A stretch of 5,829 nt of DNA, taken from contig NCJR01000142.1 of assembly GCA_002282555.1 (NCBI GenBank), positions 1-5,829 on the forward strand. The letters run 5' to 3'. Below are positions 1 to 5,222 of the stretch, one piece after another. The notes under the pieces are model-generated. The model did not search any database, was not told where the DNA came from, and saw only the letters and a list, made by a program, of their open reading frames with translations. The stretch is from Rhodobacterales bacterium 34-62-10 (GTDB lineage Bacteria; Pseudomonadota; Alphaproteobacteria; Rhodobacterales; Rhodobacteraceae). The position numbers were made by a program, and so were the translations under genes. Each line of letters starts with the position of its first letter. Position 1 is the stretch's first letter.

Positions 1-139
1 CCTGATCGACCACCTCGCCGCCGACAAACCCGCCGAGGTGATCACCCGCGCCCGCGCCTCACTGGCCAAACCCGCCGACACGCAACCCTTCGCCGAATCC
101 ATCGCCCGCTTCTTCGAGCAAGCCAAGGCGCAGAACTGA
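1..139 (+). CDS. C-terminal fragment of an unrecognised protein
   Basis: The reading frame is open from base 2 to a TGA at 137-139 and gives the last 45 residues of a protein whose start lies to the left of the window. The tail is alanine-rich with alternating charges and ends in a segment reading FAESIARFFEQAKAQN, which looks like a terminal amphipathic helix. I do not recognise the family and assign no function. Codon use is typical of the neighbours, with third positions rich in G and C, which supports real coding. It is the only + strand gene in the window and converges on the GntR regulator. Only 64 bases separate the two stop codons, and these hold a shared hairpin and an AT-rich 3' element. 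Confidence 0.7.
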   Translation, partial: LIDHLAADKPAEVITRARASLAKPADTQPFAESIARFFEQAKAQN

Positions 140-145
140 ACCCTG

Positions 146-171
146 CTTCATCGTTCCAAAAATACTCAAAT
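146..171 (+). repeat. AT-rich 3' element, copy 1
   Basis: Six bases after the stop codon of the + strand gene there is a block reading TTCATCGTTC followed shortly by AAATACTCAAA, and then a hairpin. The same block occurs after the DUF2783 stop at 3153-3179 in the same orientation relative to its gene. The two copies match at 21 of 25 aligned positions, and the differences are at the first base and three adjacent central bases. From memory, similar CATC...AAAAATACTC strings are common after genes in Rhodobacterales. That recollection is not checked here. Confidence 0.6.
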
Positions 172-174
172 CCA

Positions 175-196
175 ACGCCAACCCTTGGCACGGCGT
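175..196. terminator. Weak hairpin between convergent genes
   Basis: Two alternative stems share this stretch. One pairs GCCAA (177-181) with TTGGC (185-189) around a CCC loop. The other pairs ACGCC (175-179) with GGCGT (192-196). On the + strand it is followed closely by CAAAAATT. On the minus strand the T-rich tract comes only after several bases. It lies between the + strand fragment and the GntR gene and could end transcription from either side. It is weaker than the hairpin at 3117-3157, so the call is tentative. Confidence 0.4.
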
Positions 197-203
197 CAAA
201 AAT

Positions 204-854
204 TCACCCCATCACCGCCAGCAGATCCATCGCCGTCACCTGATCGAACTGCACATGCCGCGCCATCGCGGCCTCGGCCTCCTCGGACCGCCGCGCCACG
301 ATCAGCGCCGCAATCGCCCGGTGATCGCGCGCCGAGGCACCGATCGCCCCAGCATAATGATACCGCGCCCGGTAATAGGCCATCAGCTTGCGCGCATTGG
401 TCTTGATCATCTCCAGCAGAAACGGATTGCCCGCCGCTTCCGCCACAACGCGGTGAAAATCCATGTTCAGCTGGTAATACCGGTCGGGCTCCGCATCCCC
501 CAACCGCGCGGCATGATCCTCGCAGGCCGCCACCGCCGCCTCCAGCGCCGCGGCATGGGCCGCCGACAACCGCCGCGCGGCCAGTCCAGCGGCCTGACCT
601 TCCAGCTTGGCATGCACCTCAAGGATTGCCAGAAACTCGGCCAGCGTGGGCTTGAACACAACCGCCCCCTTGCGCGGCAGCCGGCGGATCAACCCGGCGG
701 TTTCCAACTGGATCATCGCCTCACGCACAGGCGTGCGCGACACACCATGCGCCTCGATCAACTCCTGCTCGTCGATCAACCCGCCGGGGCGCAGGCTGCC
801 CCCTTCGATCGCGCCCAAGATCGCGGCAACGATGGTTTCGGTCTGCCCCGCCAA
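204..854 (-). CDS. GntR family regulator, FCD (FadR-type) subfamily
   Basis: A 216-residue transcription factor with the usual layout of this family. An N-terminal winged helix-turn-helix spans about residues 5-68, with the recognition region VSRTPVREAMIQLETAGLI at 38-56. A C-terminal all-helical FCD ligand domain spans about 75-212. Probable metal ligands of the FCD pocket are N130 and H134 (in NMDFH), H178 and H200; the first is often Asp in relatives. There is no ATG or GTG near the expected N-terminus. A TTG at 852-854 has a GAGG eight bases upstream that overlaps the aldolase stop codon, which fixes the start and implies translational coupling. It is the last gene of the decarboxylase-aldolase unit. 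Regulators placed this way usually control their own operon by releasing DNA when they bind a small acid effector. The effector is unknown, and the palindrome at 3075-3082 is a candidate binding site. Confidence 0.92.
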   Translation of the reverse strand: MAGQTETIVAAILGAIEGGSLRPGGLIDEQELIEAHGVSRTPVREAMIQLETAGLIRRLPRKGAVVFKPTLAEFLAILEVHAKLEGQAAGLAARRLSAAHAAALEAAVAACEDHAARLGDAEPDRYYQLNMDFHRVVAEAAGNPFLLEMIKTNARKLMAYYRARYHYAGAIGASARDHRAIAALIVARRSEEAEAAMARHVQFDQVTAMDLLAVMG

Positions 855-862
855 ACCGCGCG

Positions 863-866
863 CCTC
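863..866 (-). promoter_or_regulatory. Ribosome binding site deciding the GntR TTG start
   Basis: GAGG on the minus strand, eight bases before the TTG at 852-854 and overlapping the TGA that ends the aldolase. No other start codon in frame near the N-terminus of the helix-turn-helix domain has such a site, so it supports the rare TTG start. Confidence 0.65.
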
Positions 867-1638
867 AGCCCTTGGTCCAGCGCGCCGCCAGATCGCGCGC
901 GGCACGGGCCAGCAACACAACATCAATCCCCACCGCCAGAAACTGTGCGCCCCAGTCGCGGTAATCACGCGCCGTGTCATGGTCCAGCGCCAGAATCCCC
1001 GCCGCCTTGTCCGACGCTTTGATCCGGCCCAAAGCGTCCTTGATCGCCGCGCGCACCTCCGGATGCGTGCTGTCGCCCCGGTGCCCCATATCGGCGGCCA
1101 GATCGGATGGCCCGATGAACACCCCGTCCACCCCCTCGACGGCGATAATCTCGTCCAGCGCGTCCACCCCCTTGACGGTCTCCACCTGCACCAGCAGACA
1201 CATCTGATCATTGGCCGTACGGATGTAATCCGGGATCAGTGCGAAACGCGACGCCCGCGCCAGCGCCGCCCCCGACCCCCGGATGCCTTCCGGGGGATAG
1301 CGCATCGCCCGCACCAGATCGTGGGCCTGCGCCGCACTCTCCACCATCGGGATCAGCAGGGTCTGCGCGCCAATGTCCAACGCCTGCTTGATCAACCACG
1401 CCTCGCCCATCGGCAGGCGCACCACCGGGTGGCTGTCAACCTTCCCCTCCAACACCTGCAACTGCGCCATGATCGACCGGATATCATTGGGTGCATGTTC
1501 GCCGTCAATCACCAGCCAGTCAAAGCCAGCGGTTGACATCACCTCGGTCGCGTAAGGATCGCCGAACCCGGCCCAGCAACCATATTGCATCTGACCTGCG
1601 GCCAAAGCCTGTTTGAAACGATTGACGGGGGCGGGCAT
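865..1638 (-). CDS. hpaI: HpcH/HpaI-type class II aldolase (4-hydroxy-2-oxo acid aldolase)
   Basis: A 257-residue enzyme, close to the usual 250-265 for the family, which forms a TIM barrel. HpaI cleaves 4-hydroxy-2-oxoheptanedioate to pyruvate and succinic semialdehyde with a divalent metal, the last step of homoprotocatechuate (4-hydroxyphenylacetate) breakdown. It matches the remembered E. coli HpaI along most of its length: [14 protein letters not shown] (39-52, catalytic His48), VVRLP (Arg74), TLLIPMV (93-99), PPEGIRG (115-121), ALARASR (125-131), LVQVET (Glu153) and [20 protein letters not shown] (169-188, metal ligand Asp179). The ATG at 1636-1638 has an AAGGA site overlapping the end of the decarboxylase gene, and only three bases separate the two genes. 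Related aldolases act on other 2-oxo acids, for example 2-keto-3-deoxy sugar acids (GarL, YfaU). The family is secure but the exact substrate is not. Confidence 0.92.
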   Translation of the reverse strand: MPAPVNRFKQALAAGQMQYGCWAGFGDPYATEVMSTAGFDWLVIDGEHAPNDIRSIMAQLQVLEGKVDSHPVVRLPMGEAWLIKQALDIGAQTLLIPMVESAAQAHDLVRAMRYPPEGIRGSGAALARASRFALIPDYIRTANDQMCLLVQVETVKGVDALDEIIAVEGVDGVFIGPSDLAADMGHRGDSTHPEVRAAIKDALGRIKASDKAAGILALDHDTARDYRDWGAQFLAVGIDVVLLARAARDLAARWTKG

Positions 1639-1641
1639 CGG

Positions 1642-3057
1642 TTATCCTTTCGCCAGTGTTGCGGCCATCTCGGTGATCACGGTGTAGGCCATGTCGATAT
1701 CGTCCTTTGTGGCATCGAATTGCCCGGCTTGAAAGCGGATCACATAATCCCCCGCCACCCGCGTCTGCGTCAGATAAATCCGCCCGTCATCATTCACAGC
1801 CGCCAGCAAAGCCTGCGTCAGCGCCTCGGGATCGCCCCCCTGCGGCGCATAGCGAAAGGTGAACAGCGACAGCACAGGCTCCGTCACGATCTCGAACCCC
1901 GGCGTCGCGCGCAACCGCACGGCCAAACCCTGGCTCCACGCCACATGATTGCGGATCATCCCCCGCAACCCCTCCAACCCGTAAGCCCGGATCAGGAACC
2001 ACAGCTTCAGCGCGCGGAACCGCCGCCCCAGCGGGATCGACCATTCCGAATAGTTGATGATCCCATCCGCCCCTTGCGTCTTGAGGTATTCCGGCTGGAT
2101 CGCCAGCGTCCGTGTCAGATCAGCAGGCGAGCGGATGAAATGCGCCGACAGATCAAACTGCGTGCCCAGCCATTTATGCGGGTTGAACACCACCGAATCC
2201 GCCATCTCGACCCCCGCCCATAGATCGCGGAACTCCGGGCAGATCATCGCCGCCCCCGCCCATGCCGCATCGACATGGGTGTAAAGCCCGTGTGCTTGCG
2301 CCACCGCACAAACCCCCGCGATGTCATCACAAGCCCCCGTGCCCGTGCCCCCCGTGCAGGCAATGACGCCCGCAGGCAGGTATCCGGCGGCCTTGTCCGC
2401 GATCACAGCCGCCTCCAGCGCGTCAATGTCCATCCCCCGCAGCGACCCTTGCGTGGGGATACGCACCAGATTGGCCTGTCCGATCCCTGCAATCCAGATG
2501 GCGCGGTCCACGGATGAATGCACCTCAGCCGAGCAATAGACCCGCAGGGTTTTCTGCCCCGGCAACCCATTGGCGTTGCCGTCCCAGTTCAAGGCCCGCT
2601 CCCGCATCACCAGCACGGCGGCCAGTGTCGCGGAGCTGGCGCTGTCCTGAATGACGCCGGCGAACCCCTCGGGCAGCCCGATGGACTGGCGCAGCCACTC
2701 CATCATCCGCGTCTCCATCTCGGTCGCGGCGGGCGATGTCTGCCACAGCATACATTGCGGCGCCATCACCGTGACCAGATGATCCGCCAGCACAGCCGCA
2801 GGCGAGGCATTGGACGGGAAATAGGCAAAGAACCGGGGATGCTGCCAATGGGTGATCCCCGGCATCACGATGGATTCGAAATCCGCGATGATCTGATCCA
2901 TCGGCTGCGCCGCTTCGGGCGGATGCGCGGGCAGGGCGGCCAGAATCTCGCCGGGCTTGGTCTGCGCCCGCACGGGCCTGTCGCGCAGCCCCGCATGATA
3001 CCGCCCCGCCCAATCCGCCGCCCAGCGGCCCCATTTCGGAAACTCGTCCCAGCGCAT
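1642..3057 (-). CDS. PLP-dependent aromatic L-amino acid decarboxylase (group II)
   Basis: A 471-residue cytosolic enzyme of the AADC/DOPA decarboxylase type, of normal length for the family. It is expected to decarboxylate an aromatic amino acid (Tyr, DOPA, Trp, 5-hydroxy-Trp or Phe) to its amine. Visible landmarks: GITHWQHPRFFAYFPSNAS (67-85, substrate pocket), GVIQDSASSATL (134-145), EVHSSVDRA with the ring-stacking His180, THVDAAWAGAAMICPEFR with Asp263 (pyridine nitrogen contact), NPHKWL with PLP-binding Lys295, and IPLGRRFRALKLWF (341-354). Tyr324 in QPEYLK sits 29 residues after the lysine, as the catalytic-loop tyrosine does in mammalian AADC. His180 and Tyr324 are both residues that favour decarboxylation over aldehyde synthesis. 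The closest relative I recall is the DOPA decarboxylase of Pseudomonas putida. The ATG at 3055-3057 is chosen because GGAG lies seven bases upstream and the protein then starts like its relatives. The frame runs open upstream to 3135, but that would pass through the promoter and terminator. Substrate is not decided by sequence. Confidence 0.93.
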   Translation of the reverse strand: MRWDEFPKWGRWAADWAGRYHAGLRDRPVRAQTKPGEILAALPAHPPEAAQPMDQIIADFESIVMPGITHWQHPRFFAYFPSNASPAAVLADHLVTVMAPQCMLWQTSPAATEMETRMMEWLRQSIGLPEGFAGVIQDSASSATLAAVLVMRERALNWDGNANGLPGQKTLRVYCSAEVHSSVDRAIWIAGIGQANLVRIPTQGSLRGMDIDALEAAVIADKAAGYLPAGVIACTGGTGTGACDDIAGVCAVAQAHGLYTHVDAAWAGAAMICPEFRDLWAGVEMADSVVFNPHKWLGTQFDLSAHFIRSPADLTRTLAIQPEYLKTQGADGIINYSEWSIPLGRRFRALKLWFLIRAYGLEGLRGMIRNHVAWSQGLAVRLRATPGFEIVTEPVLSLFTFRYAPQGGDPEALTQALLAAVNDDGRIYLTQTRVAGDYVIRFQAGQFDATKDDIDMAYTVITEMAATLAKG

Positions 3058-3064
3058 CCCGCCT

Positions 3065-3068
3065 CTCC
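3065..3068 (-). promoter_or_regulatory. Ribosome binding site for the decarboxylase
   Basis: GGAG within AGGGAGAGG on the minus strand, seven bases before the ATG at 3055-3057. It decides that start over the upstream ATG at 3133-3135, which lies inside the terminator hairpin. Confidence 0.65.
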
Positions 3069-3074
3069 CTATAT

Positions 3075-3082
3075 TGTTAACA
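3075..3082. promoter_or_regulatory. Candidate operator, palindrome TGTTAACA
   Basis: A perfect 8-base palindrome within TTGTTAACAT, placed at the predicted transcription start of the decarboxylase operon, where a bound repressor would block RNA polymerase. Many GntR/FCD operators have a GT...AC core, for example TTGTATACAA of MatR. This resembles that pattern but is short and AT-rich, so chance is possible. The GntR gene two positions downstream is the natural candidate to bind it. Confidence 0.35.
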
Positions 3083-3087
3083 TGATA

Positions 3088-3114
3088 AGTATATCCGAGA
3101 TTTGCATCTGGCAA
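3088..3114 (-). promoter_or_regulatory. Candidate promoter of the decarboxylase-aldolase-GntR operon
   Basis: On the minus strand a TATACT (3088-3093, one mismatch to TATAAT) is preceded by TTGCCA (3109-3114) at a 15-base spacing. That is shorter than the ideal 17. The region is AT-rich compared with its surroundings, lies directly after a strong terminator, and predicts a leader of about 24 bases with the ribosome binding site in it. Position supports it more than the match to consensus does. Confidence 0.42.
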
Positions 3115-3116
3115 CG

Positions 3117-3157
3117 AAAATCCCCCGCGTTGCACAGCTTGGCAAGCGGGGGATTTT
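3117..3157. terminator. Strong bidirectional rho-independent terminator
   Basis: AAAATCCCCCGC (3117-3128) pairs perfectly with GCGGGGGATTTT (3146-3157). An inner four-pair stem TTGC/GCAA (3130-3133 with 3142-3145) extends it past one bulged G, leaving an eight-base loop. The GC stem is flanked by A and T runs, so it has the terminator form on both strands. It lies 29 bases beyond the DUF2783 stop codon and should end the monooxygenase unit before the promoter of the decarboxylase unit. Confidence 0.85.
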
Positions 3158-3179
3158 GAGTATTTGAAGAACGATGAAA
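3153..3179 (-). repeat. AT-rich 3' element, copy 2
   Basis: On the minus strand, seven bases after the DUF2783 stop codon, the sequence reads TTTCATCGTTC, then AAATACTCAAAA, and runs straight into the 5' arm of the terminator hairpin. It matches the copy at 146-171 at 21 of 25 aligned positions, with the same order: stop codon, element, hairpin. Its last five bases overlap the hairpin arm. Confidence 0.6.
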
Positions 3180-3186
3180 GGGGGGG

Positions 3187-3393
3187 TCAGCGATCCGCAG
3201 GCGCACGCGCGGCGTTGAGGGCCTGCGCCAGCACACGGCGCTCTCCGATATGGTTCATCAGGATCAGGATCAGCCGCGCGTTCAACGCGTCGCTCTCATC
3301 CTTGCTCAGCCCCTCATGCGCGGCCAGCAGATTGGCATAGATATCATCGGGCCGGTCCATGTTCGGCGTCAGCTTCAGATCGGTGCTCATCAT
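3187..3393 (-). CDS. DUF2783 family small protein
   Basis: A 68-residue protein that I recognise as DUF2783-like from its core, DDIYANLLAAHEGLS (16-30) followed by DALNARLILILMNHIG (35-50). It looks wholly helical and soluble, with no signal peptide or clear membrane span, although the stretch LILILM is hydrophobic and probably buried. The function of the family is not known. Its first ATG (3391-3393) overlaps the monooxygenase stop codon by four bases. A second ATG follows at once, and an AGGAG lies five bases before the first and eight before the second, so the true start may be one residue later. The tight coupling suggests that it is made in step with the flavin monooxygenase, perhaps as a partner or small subunit. 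That is inference. Confidence 0.88.
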   Translation of the reverse strand: MMSTDLKLTPNMDRPDDIYANLLAAHEGLSKDESDALNARLILILMNHIGERRVLAQALNAARAPADR

Positions 3394-5009
3394 TGCATCT
3401 CCTGCCCGGTGGCGCGGCGGAGGGCTGCGCGAATGGCGGGTTCGTCATAGCCGGGGAACCGCGCCGCTACATGCTGATCGGGCCGGATCAGATAAACGGC
3501 AGCAGCCGCATCGCCCAGATAGCGCGCAGCCAGCGCGCCCGTGGCATCGTCCTTGCCCGTCAGGGCCAGTCGCGCAACATCAATCCCGCCCTCGGTCAGG
3601 CTGTCGGGCGCATCCGCGTTGATCGTCAGCAGCGTGAAACGTCCGCCCAAAGCGTCCAGCAAGAACCCATTGCCCAGTGCCACATCAGGGCAGGGCGATC
3701 CGGGCCGCGTCCGCGCGGGGCCACCTGGTAGCGCATCGGGCGTATTCAGCGGCGATCCGTCATAGGTGCAGGGCATCGACAACCGCCCCGAATTCACCAA
3801 GGGCCGCGCAAAGGCGTGATGCTCGCTCAGGTCCAGCACCGCATCGCGGAAAATCCGGCTGATCTCGGATTTGGGTGTGATGAAATCGGTGGAGCGTGAC
3901 GAGTTCAGGATGTTCTCATCCGCGCCATAGATGCGTTCCGCATCATAGCTGTCCAGCAATGCCTCAGGTGCCAGTCCCTCCAGCACCAGTTTCAGCTTCC
4001 ACGCCAGATTGTCCGTATCCTGCAACCCAGAATTTGCCCCGCGCGCCCCGAAGGGGCTGACCTGATGCGCGCTGTCGCCCGCAAAGATCACGCGGTTATG
4101 GCGGAAACGCTCCATCCGGCGGCACTGGAAGGTGTAGATCGACACCCATTCCAGCGAAAATTCCACATCATCGCCCAGCATCGCTTTCAGACGGGGAATG
4201 ACGCGCTCGGGCTTCTTCTCCTGCTCCTTGTCGATATCCCAGCCCAGTTGCAAATCAATCCGCCAGACCCCGTCAGGCTGCTTGTGCAGCAGCGCGGATT
4301 GTCCCTTGTTGAACGGCGGATCGAACCAGAACCAGCGCTCGGTCGGGAAATCCGCCTCCATGATCACATCGGCGATCAGGAAATTATCCTCGAACACACG
4401 GCCCACGAAATCCAGGCCCATCAGCGACCGCACCGGGCTCGCCGCCCCATCACAGGCAATGACGTAATCGGCGGTTATTGTATAAGGGCCGTCCACCGTG
4501 TCGATGGACAGGCGCACATGATCGCCCTGATCGGTGATCCCCGCCACCTTGTTGCCACCGCGCAACTGGATCGGGGCACCCTCTGCCTCGATCTCGCGGG
4601 CGCGGCGGACCAGATAATCCTCGACGTAATACTGTTGCAGATTGATGAAAGCCGGCCGCTTGTGCCCATCCTCGGGCAGCAGGTTGAAATCATAGACCTT
4701 GCGCTCGTCGAAAAACACCTTGCCGATGTTCCACTGCACGCCCTTGTCCACCATGGGCGCGCCAAGGCCCAGACGATCCGCAATCTCCAGCGTGCGCTTG
4801 GCAAAACAGATGGCGCGGCTGCCGAAACTGACCTTGTCATTCTCGTCCAGTACCACAACCTCGACGCCCTGCTGCGCCAGATCGATGGCGGCCGCCAATC
4901 CCACCGGACCCGCACCGATCACCGCGACGGTGTGACGGGCCGGGGTCGCCGCGTCCTGATCGGCATGGCGGGTATAGGGGTAAAGCGGAACCTCGAATAT
5001 CTTGTTCAT
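3390..5009 (-). CDS. FAD-dependent aromatic-ring monooxygenase, MhpA/PHBH-like (class A)
   Basis: A 539-residue single-component flavoprotein hydroxylase. Such enzymes use NAD(P)H and O2 to hydroxylate a phenolic or similar ring in the cytosol. An N-terminal lead of about 25 residues precedes the dinucleotide fold. The FAD site GAGPVGL spans 32-38 with Asp55 at the end of the second strand. The DG motif is CDGAASPVR (186-194, Asp187). The GD motif is FAGDSAHQVSPFGARGANSG (309-328, Asp312), followed by DTDNLAWKLKLVLEG (331-345). The part after about residue 435 resembles the thioredoxin-like C-terminal domain of phenol hydroxylase/MhpA proteins and ends with YLIRPDQHVAARF (506-518). The ATG at 5007-5009 overlaps the stop codon of the upstream small gene by one base and has an AGGA site six bases before it. 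The length is close to MhpA (about 550). The substrate cannot be read from sequence, so I give no symbol. Other members of this superfamily hydroxylate resorcinol, phenol or hydroxybenzoates. Confidence 0.92.
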   Translation of the reverse strand: MNKIFEVPLYPYTRHADQDAATPARHTVAVIGAGPVGLAAAIDLAQQGVEVVVLDENDKVSFGSRAICFAKRTLEIADRLGLGAPMVDKGVQWNIGKVFFDERKVYDFNLLPEDGHKRPAFINLQQYYVEDYLVRRAREIEAEGAPIQLRGGNKVAGITDQGDHVRLSIDTVDGPYTITADYVIACDGAASPVRSLMGLDFVGRVFEDNFLIADVIMEADFPTERWFWFDPPFNKGQSALLHKQPDGVWRIDLQLGWDIDKEQEKKPERVIPRLKAMLGDDVEFSLEWVSIYTFQCRRMERFRHNRVIFAGDSAHQVSPFGARGANSGLQDTDNLAWKLKLVLEGLAPEALLDSYDAERIYGADENILNSSRSTDFITPKSEISRIFRDAVLDLSEHHAFARPLVNSGRLSMPCTYDGSPLNTPDALPGGPARTRPGSPCPDVALGNGFLLDALGGRFTLLTINADAPDSLTEGGIDVARLALTGKDDATGALAARYLGDAAAAVYLIRPDQHVAARFPGYDEPAIRAALRRATGQEMQ

Positions 5010-5206
5010 CAGCCGTCCTTTCGCAACAGCGCCCGCGCGGACAATACCGCCGAGACGCCAAAGAATGTGCCCGCGATCATCACCACCTCGACCATCGCAA
5101 TCCCGCCGAACCCGCGCGTCAGCAAGGCAAAGCCCATCAGCGCCAGCCCGAAGACGGAAATACCAAGCCGCAGCTTCAATTCACCCCGAGAGGGTCCGTA
5201 TTTCAT
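5009..5206 (-). CDS. Small two-helix membrane protein
   Basis: A 65-residue protein of unrecognised family. After a short basic, polar N-terminus (MKYGPSRGELKLR) it has two hydrophobic stretches, about residues 14-30 and 36-58, joined by a short RGFGG turn. It ends in a charged tail (ARALLRKDG), so it should be an inner-membrane hairpin with both ends in the cytoplasm. The ATG at 5204-5206 is chosen because the frame upstream of it overlaps the MBL gene and reads as low-quality arginine-rich sequence. A G-rich stretch precedes the ATG, but the ribosome binding site is poor. It starts 16 bases after the MBL stop codon and its own stop overlaps the monooxygenase start by one base. It may be a membrane anchor or part of a small transport system, but nothing in the sequence decides this. 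Confidence 0.75.
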   Translation of the reverse strand: MKYGPSRGELKLRLGISVFGLALMGFALLTRGFGGIAMVEVVMIAGTFFGVSAVLSARALLRKDG

Positions 5207-5222
5207 CGGCACCCCCGCCTGA

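Noticed and set aside
204..1211. 335-residue version of the GntR protein
   Set aside because: The extra N-terminal part is the aldolase gene read in the wrong frame. The normal family length and the ribosome binding site point to the TTG at 854.
607..1536. 309-codon open frame on the + strand opposite the aldolase and GntR genes
   Set aside because: Shadow frame with low-complexity, Arg/Pro/Gln/His-rich translation. The aldolase and regulator motifs on the minus strand explain the sequence.
1642..3135. Longer version of the decarboxylase starting at 3135 (497 residues)
   Set aside because: The extra 26 residues would be encoded by the promoter-like region and part of the terminator hairpin, have no family similarity, and the ATG at 3057 has a good ribosome binding site.
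146..3179. Idea that the two inverted copies of the AT-rich element bound a composite mobile element
   Set aside because: The copies are imperfect, lie only a few bases after genes at both ends, and are tied to stop codons and hairpins. There is no transposase or integrase and no flanking target duplication.
3180..3186. Run of seven G (C on the coding strand) near the DUF2783 stop, as a possible phase-variable tract
   Set aside because: It lies after the stop codon in non-coding DNA, so slippage would not change a protein, and it does not sit in a promoter.
4065..5222. Long open frame of 385 codons on the + strand opposite the monooxygenase and small membrane protein genes
   Set aside because: It is a shadow of the minus-strand genes caused by high GC content. 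Its translation is rich in Arg, His, Gln and Pro, shows no recognisable domain, and the opposite strand carries clear family motifs throughout.
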